A stretch of 64,000 nt of DNA, taken from the NCBI GenBank assembly GCA_019636095.1, contig JAHBYF010000006.1, forward strand, positions 62,001 through 126,000, given 5' to 3'. Positions 46,839-56,103 of the stretch are shown in pieces. This DNA comes from Hyphomonadaceae bacterium (GTDB lineage: Bacteria > Pseudomonadota > Alphaproteobacteria > Caulobacterales > Aquidulcibacteraceae). Numbering within the stretch: position 1 is the first letter of the stretch; the number at the start of each line of letters is the position of its first letter. A model generated the notes under the pieces. The model searched no databases and was not told the DNA's origin. It was given only the letters and a program-made list of their open reading frames with translations. The position numbers were made by a program, and so were the translations under genes.

Positions 46839-46991
46839 CAAACCACCCTCTGTTTCAGTTCGTCGTTCTGTGATCGCCAATCCAGGAACGCCCGGTTCCT
46901 GTTACCCTTACTGAGCGAAAGTCAGATCAAGCGCGCCCATTGCCTTGCCAGCGCCCTTTTCCCTCGCCACGTCACCTTTCCTGGCGTTAAC

Positions 46992-47651
46992 ATGCGGCCC
47001 GCTGGGGGCAGCGGGACGGCAAAGAATTTGGCGGACGTCTTCATCTCCTGTTCGCGGCTCGACCGTGGTCGCGTGCAGCCTATCGCGGAGCGGCTGAGTT
47101 CACTCGGCTACTCGGTGTGGTGGGACGCGCGCGCTGGCCAAGCGAGCGCCAGCGAGATCGAACGCCAATTCTCCGAAGCGCGCGCCGTCGTGACCGTGTG
47201 GAGCGATCACGCACGTAATTCATCGGTAGTGCTGGCGCAGTCGGCAGCCGCGCTCGATGAGAACAGATTGCTTCAGATGCAGATCGACACCGGGCGCCCG
47301 CCTGCCCCCTTTGACACTCTCAAAGTAGCTGAGATTCACAGCGGCAAAAGTGAGTGGGGCGTTCTGGAAGCGTCTCTCGCCGCGCTGGTTCGTGAGAAGC
47401 GCCCACCCGAGGTGATCGATCATCGCGCTGCGAGCGGCGCGCGCCCAACTATCGCGGGCGCGCCGCGCCTCCTCCTTGTTGCGGGCGCCACCGCACTCGT
47501 TGCATTCGCGGGCGCGCTGTCGGCGGGATTCAATGGCGTGATGCGGCCCGATCAGATGCAGATAGCGCTGTTAGGCGTTATGGCCGTTGGCGGACTTTGT
47601 GCCGCAGCCGCAGCGCAGCGCCTCCTGTCGATACGGCGTGCTGGGGGCTAA
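46992..47651 (+). CDS. TIR-domain protein with two C-terminal membrane helices; catalytic Glu replaced
   Basis: The 219-residue protein begins with a TIR domain: DVFISCSRLD (box 1, near 15-24), GYSVWWDARAG (near 39-49) and VTVWSDHARNSS (near 67-78). In NAD-cleaving TIRs a S-x-W-V-x-x-E stretch follows; here it reads SSVVLAQ at 77-83, so both the Trp and the Glu are changed. Two membrane helices span about 158-178 and 190-212. It may be a scaffold or sensor rather than an NADase. It precedes a single-pass protein and the lpt genes on the same strand. Confidence 0.8.
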   Translation: MRPAGGSGTAKNLADVFISCSRLDRGRVQPIAERLSSLGYSVWWDARAGQASASEIERQFSEARAVVTVWSDHARNSSVVLAQSAAALDENRLLQMQIDTGRPPAPFDTLKVAEIHSGKSEWGVLEASLAALVREKRPPEVIDHRAASGARPTIAGAPRLLLVAGATALVAFAGALSAGFNGVMRPDQMQIALLGVMAVGGLCAAAAAQRLLSIRRAGG

Positions 47652-47659
47652 GCGCACGC

Positions 47660-48409
47660 ATGGCGAAATCTCTGCTTAGCGCGTTTGTGACCAGCACCAG
47701 GGCCTTGCTTGTGGCGCAACTGATCGCGTGCGTCGGCGCGGTGGCGCTCGCCGGGTGGACGCTCGGCGTCACCAACCAAGTTCTGCGCGAGCGCAACCGC
47801 CTGCAAGAGCGCGTCATTCAGTTGGAAGAAGCGATGGCGGCAAGTGGCGTTGTCCCGCCCGCGCCAGCCGCCGTCGTGGCGCCCGCACAAACCGACGCCG
47901 CATATCCCGGCTCTATCGCTGATGCGCGTGCGCCAAACGACAACACCGAAACCGACGATATCGTGGCGAGTGCAGAAGACAGCGGGCAAAGCATAGGTAC
48001 GGTGATTACAAGCTTGTTTGGCCCCGCACCGCCCCTCCACACTGTTGTCTTGCATGTCCGCGCTGAAACAGATGTCGCAGCAGCAGAGAAAATTGCGCGC
48101 CAACTGCAGACCGAAAACATGCGCACGCTGATCAACGTCATGACGGCGCGCGACCAGCGCCCGTCCGGCTATGCCTATTTCGATGGCCGGCAGAGTCGCG
48201 CCGCGGCTGATGTCGTCGCGCGTTTCCACGATCTCGCGCGGGAGCAAGAAGTGGCGCAATGGTCGGCGCAACTGCGCGGGACGGCCTTGCCGGCGCGTGA
48301 TGAATACACCGCCGACCGCCTGGACATCGTCCTGCCGCCGCTGCCGCCTCCTCCGCCGCCGGTGGTCGAAGCGCCATCAGCGTCCGCGACCGCTCCTCCC
48401 CAGCCGTAG
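47660..48409 (+). CDS. Single-pass membrane protein with coiled coil and SPOR/LytR_C-like domain
   Basis: The 249-residue product starts eight bases after the TIR gene stop. It has one membrane helix (about 13-35), a short coiled coil (RERNRLQERVIQLEEAM), a low-complexity Ala/Pro spacer, then a beta-alpha-beta region near 130-205 with VVLHVRA, an A-x-K-I-A-R-Q-L helix and SGYAYFDGR. That layout recalls the LytR C-terminal or SPOR domain. A Pro-rich C-terminus ends the protein. No family is recognised with confidence. It may act with the TIR protein at the membrane. Confidence 0.6.
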   Translation: MAKSLLSAFVTSTRALLVAQLIACVGAVALAGWTLGVTNQVLRERNRLQERVIQLEEAMAASGVVPPAPAAVVAPAQTDAAYPGSIADARAPNDNTETDDIVASAEDSGQSIGTVITSLFGPAPPLHTVVLHVRAETDVAAAEKIARQLQTENMRTLINVMTARDQRPSGYAYFDGRQSRAAADVVARFHDLAREQEVAQWSAQLRGTALPARDEYTADRLDIVLPPLPPPPPPVVEAPSASATAPPQP

Positions 48410-48422
48410 CAGTTGAGCCGCC

Positions 48423-49109
48423 TTGCTTCCGCCAACCGGGCGGGTGAAAAGCCGGACCGTGACAACAGCTGGCGCCGCGCTCGATTTCGGTTGGGAGCCC
48501 AAACGGGCCCTCACCCTGAAGGCTGCCCGGCGCCGCTCGCGCCTGATCGCCGCGCTACGCCGGTTTTTTGTAGCGGGCGCCGGCGCCTCGTTTGCGGCCG
48601 TCTTCGTGTTTATGGCGCTGCACGCCGTCGAGGGCGGGTTCAATGCCGGCCAATATGCCGCCGCCGAGCCCCTACGGATGATAAATCCACGATTTATTGG
48701 CCGCACCGAGAACGGTGGCCCCTACCAGCTCTCTGCCGAAGTCGCCGAACGCCAGCAGGGCGAAAACCAGCCGATTGAGCTTGTGGCCCCGGTGTATAGG
48801 ACCGAAGCCGGAACGATCATGCTGGCGCCGCGCGGCATCTACGACGAACAAGCCCAGACCGTCGTTTTCGATGGGGAAGTGTTGTTTTCGGACCGAAACG
48901 GCAACCGGTTCACCACCCCAAATATGATTGTGGACCTCGAAAAGGGCACGCTCGCCGGCCGTGGCGGCGTCACTGGCGCCGGGCCACTTGGCGTGCTTCA
49001 GGCCGGAAGTTATGAATTACGCGACAGCGACCGTGCTTTGGTCCTGGGCGGCGGAGTCAGGGGACAGATCCCGGACCGCGATCAACAGAATGGGGAGCAG
49101 CCGCAATGA
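48423..49109 (+). CDS. lptC: LPS export ABC transporter periplasmic protein LptC
   Basis: LptC is a bitopic inner-membrane protein that takes LPS from LptB2FG and hands it to LptA. The product is up to 228 residues with one membrane helix (about 50-70) and a periplasmic beta-jellyroll with repeated strand motifs such as IMLAPRGIYDEQAQTVVFDGEV. The start is uncertain: TTG 48423, GTG 48444 and GTG 48459 are all in frame and none has a clean ribosome site. Its stop overlaps lptA by four bases, and its identity is strongly backed by lptA and lptB. Confidence 0.9.
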   Translation: MLPPTGRVKSRTVTTAGAALDFGWEPKRALTLKAARRRSRLIAALRRFFVAGAGASFAAVFVFMALHAVEGGFNAGQYAAAEPLRMINPRFIGRTENGGPYQLSAEVAERQQGENQPIELVAPVYRTEAGTIMLAPRGIYDEQAQTVVFDGEVLFSDRNGNRFTTPNMIVDLEKGTLAGRGGVTGAGPLGVLQAGSYELRDSDRALVLGGGVRGQIPDRDQQNGEQPQ

Positions 49110-49663
49110 GGCCCGTGAGCTTTTTCATCGCCGCCGGCGCCTTTTTTCTGGCGGCGGTTGCAGCAGCCCCAGCGCACGCTCAGCTGAGCGAGGGCGGCGG
49201 GCCGGTATCGTATTCCGCCAACAATCTCGAATATTTCGACAGTGAGCGCCGCTTGGTGCTCGTCGGAGATGTCGACATTGTTCAAAATGATGCGCGGCTG
49301 CGGGCCGACCGCATCACCCTCTACTTTAGCGGCTCCAGCGGAGCGCCGAGCGGCGGCGGCGCGCCGCAGCAGGGCCTGGGCTCCGGCGACATCGAACGCA
49401 TGATTGCCGAAGGCGAAGTTTATTACATTCGCCCCTCGCAAGACGCGCGTGGAGACCGTGCTGAATATAACGTCGCTGCCGATAGCGTCACGTTCACCGG
49501 CAACGTCATCGTCATGTCCGACGAGAACGTCATCCGCGGCAACACCCTGGTGCTCCAAATCGGGTCCCGCCGGACAACAATCCGCCCGCAGGCAGGTCAG
49601 CGCGTGCGCGGTGTGTTTGTCCCCCACGAAGGCGGCCAGACCCCGGCCAATCCTCAGCAGTGA
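49106..49663 (+). CDS. lptA: LPS transport periplasmic protein LptA
   Basis: LptA forms the periplasmic bridge for LPS. The 185-residue protein has a signal peptide ending in AHAQ and an OstA-like jellyroll. Typical strands are VSYSANNLEYFDSERRLVLVGDV and ADRITLYF near the N-terminus, and AEYNVAADSVTFTGNVIV later. A Gly/Ser/Pro-rich loop at about 75-90 interrupts the strands. The ATG overlaps the lptC stop (ATGA) and lptB starts 53 bases after its stop. Confidence 0.93.
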   Translation: MRPVSFFIAAGAFFLAAVAAAPAHAQLSEGGGPVSYSANNLEYFDSERRLVLVGDVDIVQNDARLRADRITLYFSGSSGAPSGGGAPQQGLGSGDIERMIAEGEVYYIRPSQDARGDRAEYNVAADSVTFTGNVIVMSDENVIRGNTLVLQIGSRRTTIRPQAGQRVRGVFVPHEGGQTPANPQQ

Positions 49664-49715
49664 TGGCCGCTTTCACTTCCAAGGGTTCACGAATTCTTAG
49701 CGCCGGCGGGTCGAA

Positions 49716-50483
49716 ATGAGCCCCGAGGGCACGGCACGCCGTTCGGCTCAGCCCGAGGCTTCCACGGGAGGTCTTGGCGCGGTTCGGATCGCAAAAGCGT
49801 ATCGCGGCCGCCAGGTGGTGAAGGACGTTTCGCTCTTCCTCCGCCGTGGCGAGGTCGTTGGTCTGTTGGGCCCCAACGGAGCAGGCAAAACCACCTGCTT
49901 CTATATGATCACGGGGCTCGTACGCGTGGACCAGGGACAGATCTTGTTGGACGGCCAGGACGTCACAACGCTGCCCATGTATCAGCGCGCCAGGCTCGGC
50001 GTGGGCTATCTCCCACAAGAGCCGTCGATTTTCCGTGGTCTGACCGTCGAACAGAACGTGATGTCTGTCGTCGAGTTGAGTGAGCGCTCTCACTCAAAGC
50101 GACGCGAGATTGTGAACGGTCTGCTCGCCGAGTTGCGCGTCGACCACCTGAAAGACGCGCCCGCCTCCGCCCTCTCGGGCGGCGAACGGCGCCGGGTTGA
50201 AATTGCGCGGGCTCTGGCGACCAGGCCGTCCTTCATGCTGTTGGACGAACCTTTCGCCGGTATCGACCCGCTCGCCATCAACGACATCCGAGACCTGATT
50301 ACGTTCCTAAAGGATCGCGGCCTCGGCATTCTGATCACCGACCACAATGTGCGCGAAACGCTGCAGATCGTGGATCGGGCTTCGATCATGTTCGACGGTG
50401 AAGTGTTGTTCGAGGGCACGCCCAACGAGGTGCTTTCGGACCGGACCGTGCGCGAAAGGTATCTCGGCGATTCATTCAACTAG
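49716..50483 (+). CDS. lptB: LPS export ABC transporter ATP-binding protein LptB
   Basis: LptB is the ATPase of LptB2FG. The 255-residue protein has a Walker A GPNGAGKTT at 52-60, the LptB-type LPQEPSIFR Q-loop region, signature LSGGERRRVEIARAL, Walker B LLDEPFAGIDP and the ITDHNVRE H-loop typical of LptB. The N-terminal 20 residues are an Ala/Pro/Gly extension. Its stop is 14 bases before rpoN, a conserved arrangement in proteobacteria. Confidence 0.97.
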   Translation: MSPEGTARRSAQPEASTGGLGAVRIAKAYRGRQVVKDVSLFLRRGEVVGLLGPNGAGKTTCFYMITGLVRVDQGQILLDGQDVTTLPMYQRARLGVGYLPQEPSIFRGLTVEQNVMSVVELSERSHSKRREIVNGLLAELRVDHLKDAPASALSGGERRRVEIARALATRPSFMLLDEPFAGIDPLAINDIRDLITFLKDRGLGILITDHNVRETLQIVDRASIMFDGEVLFEGTPNEVLSDRTVRERYLGDSFN

Positions 50484-50497
50484 TCCGGGGACCGCGC

Positions 50498-51976
<1,479 letters not shown>

Positions 51977-51980
51977 GGCG

Positions 51981-52030
51981 ACCTTCTCCACCGCGAGGGG
52001 GAGAAGGTAGTCCGAAGGACCGGATGAGGG
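51981..52030 (-). repeat. REP-like palindromic module, copy 1 (inverted)
   Basis: Just behind rpoN, ACCTTCTCC at 51981-51989 pairs with GGAGAAGGT at 52000-52008, followed by GTCC-GAA-GGAC (52010-52020) and CGGATGAGGG. Read on the minus strand this has the same order as copy 2: CCCTCATCCG, small hairpin, ACCTTCTCC. It may also act as a transcription-stop structure for rpoN, although no T run follows. Confidence 0.75.
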
Positions 52031-52081
52031 GGCGAGCTTCAGAACGTGGCTCATCGACAACGTAGCCTCGTCAAACCACCC

Positions 52082-52132
52082 ACCCTCATCCGTCAGCTTC
52101 GCTGACACCTTCTCCCGCCCATGCGGGAGAAG
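52082..52132 (+). repeat. REP-like palindromic module, copy 2
   Basis: ACCCTCATCCG is followed by a GTCAGC-TTC-GCTGAC hairpin (52092-52106) and a 10 bp stem CTTCTCCCGC/GCGGGAGAAG (52109-52118 with 52123-52132). It is the inverted counterpart of copy 1 across a 51 bp spacer. Modules of this kind are dispersed between genes in many alphaproteobacteria. Confidence 0.75.
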
Positions 52133-52192
52133 CGCGGAGTCCGCAATTCGCCGACAGCGGACATTGGAGTCATCCACTGCTAGGCTGACCGG

Positions 52193-52480
52193 ATGGATAG
52201 CGAAAACCGCGTTCTCCAAGCTGTGACGTTCCCGATCCGCGCGGTTGGCTTCGTGACGGATATCTTTGCGGCAAACCTTGGGATGCGCCTGGCACCGTCT
52301 GGTATCGGCTGGACCGCGTTTATCGCAGTGATCGCTACTGGTGCAGCGGCGCTGACGTTGACACGTAGCCTCGCGCCCTTTGGTGACACCCTCGGTTGGC
52401 TGGGTGTTGCAGCCGTTTCCTACGTCGTGGGCGCACTGGTGGACCTAGCACTCAGATCATTGTTCAACGTGAAAGCTTAG
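52193..52480 (+). CDS. Small membrane protein of unknown function
   Basis: The 95-residue frame has hydrophobic segments at about 8-28, 38-58 and 66-86, separated by short polar turns. No family is recognised and no clear ribosome site precedes the ATG. Codon use is close to that of its neighbours. It lies between the REP-like repeats and the folded non-coding region, outside any obvious operon. Confidence 0.5.
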   Translation: MDSENRVLQAVTFPIRAVGFVTDIFAANLGMRLAPSGIGWTAFIAVIATGAAALTLTRSLAPFGDTLGWLGVAAVSYVVGALVDLALRSLFNVKA

Positions 52481-52596
52481 GTCCGCAGTGGGCCAGAAGC
52501 GGAATCTATCCCACTCCAAACGCCGCTCCCACCCAACAAAATCCCCGTCCCACACAAAATCTATCCCACACCCTCCAACCACCCATATCATGCACC

Positions 52597-52862
52597 CATC
52601 CCTCGCACGGGAGGCTCACCGGCTAGCCGAGCCAAGCGAGCGTGAGGGATGCGATTGAGCGTGATGCGCGGTTCAGTCCGCGCAGAAGCCCACGGGAGTT
52701 TGCATAAGACGAACCGTGGGAGCGCACCGGAGCTAAGGCAAAGCTCCGCACGCCGCCGGGAGACCGATCCAAGGGAGTGAAAAACCTCTCCGTGATGGCC
52801 TGGCGCCCAACAATCGCGAAGGGCGCGTGGCGACACGCGGCGATGCTCGAGCGATCGGGCGT
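52597..52862 (+). ncRNA. Highly folded non-coding region, HEARO/omega-RNA-like candidate
   Basis: No frame here is convincing, but stems follow one another closely: 52597-52604 with 52644-52651 (enclosing 52613-52617 with 52629-52633), 52666-52671 with 52678-52683, 52689-52695 with 52714-52720 (loop containing TTTGCATAAGACGAA), 52728-52734 with 52742-52748, 52803-52808 with 52821-52826, and 52825-52829 with 52834-52838. The loop text and stem order recall, from memory, HEARO RNAs of IscB-type systems. No endonuclease gene is adjacent. Strand and ends are inferred. More GC stems continue to about 52955; the rest of the 546 bp gap has no gene. Confidence 0.45.
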
Positions 52863-53026
52863 CGCACACTAGGCACTACCCCAGCGCGTCCCACGCGCCC
52901 TGCTCCCGCTTCGCACAAGCGAAAGCGCCGCGCACGCGCGCAGCCGTCTCGGCTGACGCGCCATTGGTCGCACGTGAATTGCCGCCGATCGCACTTTTAA
53001 CCGAAAGCGGAGGCGGAGCTAGATCA

Positions 53027-55072
53027 ATGAGTGAACACACAACACGCCGGTCCCTGCTGAAACAAGCTGCCGCAATGGGTGCGGCGCTCGCTTTCGGCCA
53101 AAGCTGCGCGCACACAGCCGCAACCGGCCCGCGCACCGAACGGCGCGATCTCTACCCTGAAGGCGTCGCCTCCGGCGATCCCGCGCCCGATAGCGTGATC
53201 CTGTGGACGCGGCGCGCGCCCGATGAAGATGCAAGCTCTCACCGGCTCATGGTCGAAGTCTCAAGCGACGCAGCGTTCTCGCACATTGTCGCACGCGGCG
53301 AGGTCGAGGTGAGCGCCGCTACAGATTGGACCTGTCGCTTCCTCGCCGCCGGGCTACGGCCCTCGCGCGAATACTGGTACCGCTTCGTCGACGAAGCCGG
53401 CAACACTAGCCGCGTCGGCCGCACGCTCACCGCGCCGACAGAGAACGACGATCGTCCGGTGCGCTTTGCATTCGTCAGCTGCCAAGACCCGACCAACAGC
53501 GCCCTCAATGCGTACAGACGTATGATCTACGAGGACGTGCGCCGCCCGCGCGCGGAGCAGCTGAGCTTCGTGCTGCACTTGGGCGACTTCATCTACGAGA
53601 TGATCCGCTACCCCGAGGACACGCCGGACGGCCTGGATCGTGGCCGGCGTCTGCGTGATGGCTTCCGTTACCCGACCGGCAAGAAGATACGGCGATTCAA
53701 CTATCCGACTGATCTCAACGATTATCGCGCCGCATATAAGAACTTCCTCGCCGATCCTGACCTGCAAGATGCGCGCGCGCGTTGGCCGTTCGTACCCGTG
53801 TGGGACAATCACGAATTCTCATGGCAAGGCTATCAAAGCGCAGAGGTCGCATTCAACGAGATGCACCCAAAGCAATCGCTGAAGGTCGCCGCCAGCCAAG
53901 CGTGGTACGAGTATCAGCCAGCGCGCGTCACTAAGCCTGGCGCGGGCGATCCTTTTGAAGCGCCCGCCGTCACTGACGCGCCGCTAACCGACCGCGACGC
54001 ACGCGGAGTCTATCAAGAACCCAACAATCTCATCGCCATTCGCGCGCTGCAGATTCAGCGCGCCTTCCGTTTCGGCAAGAACGTGGATGTGATCTTGACC
54101 GACAATCGCTCATTCCAGTCCGCGCCGATCGACGGATCAAACCTACCTGGGCTCGATTTTGGCTTCATGCCCGAGACCGCTAACGACATTCTTGAAGCCG
54201 GCCGCGAATATCCGGGCGGCGCACCAGCCACGATCCGCATCGGCGAAACCGAAGTTCCCAATCCACAAATCAACGAGCCGCCGCAGGCTTATCTCGGCAT
54301 CGAGCAAATGGCCTGGTTGAAGGGGCGTCTGCGCGCTGCGCAAGCGCCCTGGAAAATCTGGGGTCATTCATTCGGCACCCTCACCTGGCGCAGCGATCCG
54401 CAAAATCTGCCGCCAGAGTTTGCAGCGATGTGGCCGAGCACGGAATACGGCGACTACAACCGCTCCTATGTGGTCGAGCACGCAGAAATCTTCGGCATGG
54501 TGCGCGATGAAGGCATCACCGGCCTCACCACTGTCGTTGGCGACAAGCACTCATTCTGGGCTGGCTATCTCAGCGAGACCTTGCCGCCGCGCCCGTTTGA
54601 ACCGGTCGGCGTCGAGTTTGTCACCGGCTCAATCTCACAAACAGGCGGAGCGGAGGTGCAGGCGCTCACCTTCCCGCGCGACAATCCGCTGCGGCCATTC
54701 TACGTGCACGATCGGCCGGGCGGCGGGACGCAATGTGCGCTCAACACGACGCTGCTGCATGGCGTCCGCGCGGCTCTGGCGCTGCGCGATACCGATGATC
54801 CGGCACAAGCGCGCGTCGCAAGTAATCCGGAGAACGCGCCGCATCTCAAGTTTGTCGACATGGGTGGCTACGGCTACTCGACTGTGCGCGCCACGCCCGA
54901 CCTGCTCGAAACTGAGTTCGTCTGCATCCCACCGCCGCTGGAACGCGCAGAAACCGAAGATGGCGGCCCCGTACGCTATCGCGTTGTCCATCGCGTCCCA
55001 CGTTGGGCGCCGGGCGAGCGCCCACAAATGCAACAAGAAATCATCGAAGGCGACGTCGAGACGGCGATTTGA
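53027..55072 (+). CDS. Alkaline phosphatase D family protein (PhoD-like)
   Basis: The start at 53027 has GGAG upstream and yields a twin-arginine leader (TTRRSLLKQ) and hydrophobic core, so the protein is exported by TAT. The 681-residue product has the PhoD pattern: an Ig-like N-terminal domain (GVASGDPAPDSVILWTR) and a metallophosphatase core with FAFVSCQD, LHLGDFIYE, VWDNHEF and VVGDKHSFWAG. PhoD enzymes are Ca/Fe-dependent phosphodiesterases. The length is longer than B. subtilis PhoD. It starts the block of plus-strand genes between rpoN and hpf. Confidence 0.92.
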   Translation: MSEHTTRRSLLKQAAAMGAALAFGQSCAHTAATGPRTERRDLYPEGVASGDPAPDSVILWTRRAPDEDASSHRLMVEVSSDAAFSHIVARGEVEVSAATDWTCRFLAAGLRPSREYWYRFVDEAGNTSRVGRTLTAPTENDDRPVRFAFVSCQDPTNSALNAYRRMIYEDVRRPRAEQLSFVLHLGDFIYEMIRYPEDTPDGLDRGRRLRDGFRYPTGKKIRRFNYPTDLNDYRAAYKNFLADPDLQDARARWPFVPVWDNHEFSWQGYQSAEVAFNEMHPKQSLKVAASQAWYEYQPARVTKPGAGDPFEAPAVTDAPLTDRDARGVYQEPNNLIAIRALQIQRAFRFGKNVDVILTDNRSFQSAPIDGSNLPGLDFGFMPETANDILEAGREYPGGAPATIRIGETEVPNPQINEPPQAYLGIEQMAWLKGRLRAAQAPWKIWGHSFGTLTWRSDPQNLPPEFAAMWPSTEYGDYNRSYVVEHAEIFGMVRDEGITGLTTVVGDKHSFWAGYLSETLPPRPFEPVGVEFVTGSISQTGGAEVQALTFPRDNPLRPFYVHDRPGGGTQCALNTTLLHGVRAALALRDTDDPAQARVASNPENAPHLKFVDMGGYGYSTVRATPDLLETEFVCIPPPLERAETEDGGPVRYRVVHRVPRWAPGERPQMQQEIIEGDVETAI

Positions 55073-55086
55073 GAGACGAAACATAG

Positions 55087-56001
55087 ATGAAACACTCGGT
55101 CCTTGCTCTCTCATTATTCGCGCTTGCCGCTTGCGCCACACCGCAAGCAGAAGCACAGCAAACGGCCACGTGCCGTCCCGCAGGCTTTGACCGCGCCCGC
55201 ATGGAATCCCTCAAAGCAAGCGAATGGACCATTGCGGACGACGCAACACGCAACCGCTTCGCGCGTGAACTGACATCATGCCTCGGCGATCCAGACGAAA
55301 CGATCCGTGACGGCATCGCCTTCGAGGCGCTGCAGCACTACATGCGCAACAATCTGCTGACGACGGAAACACTCGCTGCATTGGACGCCGATTTACAGAG
55401 CAAGCTCACGGCGCCGGACCCGCAAGGTTTTCAGCGCCCGTTTGCGGCGCTCGTGCTTGCTGATGTCGCGCGCACCGATCGCATCTCACCATGGATGAGC
55501 GAGGCCCAGCGCGCGCAGCTTATCAATGCCGCCGTCGCCTACATGACCAGCATCACGGATTATCGCGGCTTCACCCCCGGCGAAGGTTATCGCCATGCGC
55601 CCGCACACACCGCCGATCTGATGCTGCAATTGGTGCTCAACCAAGCGGTCACGAAGCCTGACCTCATTCGCATTCGCGATGCCATAGCCACGCAAATCGC
55701 ACCGGACGGGCATTTCTACATCAATGGCGAAAGCGAACGGCTGGCGACACCAATTCTCTACATGGCGCAGCGCAATCTCTTCAGCGAAGCGGAATGGACC
55801 GCGTGGTTCACCAGCCTGGCGGGCCCGGGCCCGCTTGGCGCTTCTTGGGACAATTGGTTCAAGTCAGAGACGGGTCTCTCGCGCCGTCACAATCTGATGG
55901 CGTTCCTCACCATCATGCAGACCAATCTGAGCCTCACGCAGAATCCCGCATTCGCGGTCCAGCGCCCAGGCGTCGAAGCCGCCCTCCGGGCGATGCCCTA
56001 A
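55087..56001 (+). CDS. DUF2785 domain lipoprotein
   Basis: The 304-residue product starts 14 bases after the phoD-like gene. It has a lipoprotein leader with lipobox LAAC (Cys16) and a helical mature part. The segment DYRGFTPGEGYRHAPAHTADLMLQL (cited by pattern) is the hallmark of DUF2785, and a helical repeat precedes it. The function of the family is unknown. Co-transcription with the phosphatase gene is likely. Confidence 0.85.
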   Translation: MKHSVLALSLFALAACATPQAEAQQTATCRPAGFDRARMESLKASEWTIADDATRNRFARELTSCLGDPDETIRDGIAFEALQHYMRNNLLTTETLAALDADLQSKLTAPDPQGFQRPFAALVLADVARTDRISPWMSEAQRAQLINAAVAYMTSITDYRGFTPGEGYRHAPAHTADLMLQLVLNQAVTKPDLIRIRDAIATQIAPDGHFYINGESERLATPILYMAQRNLFSEAEWTAWFTSLAGPGPLGASWDNWFKSETGLSRRHNLMAFLTIMQTNLSLTQNPAFAVQRPGVEAALRAMP

Positions 56002-56103
56002 TCGCGCTCATCTCGCGGTTGCGAACGCTGCTAACTGCAGAAACGCCGTAGCGCCCGCGGGCCGGTGTGATAGGCCGCTGCCGGGACATTTCGGGGATCA
56101 CGC

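Noticed and set aside
52588..52869. Minus-strand frame of 93 codons over the folded region
   Set aside because: The same bases form several strong stems, the frame has no ribosome site or domain, and such frames are a common false call over structured elements.
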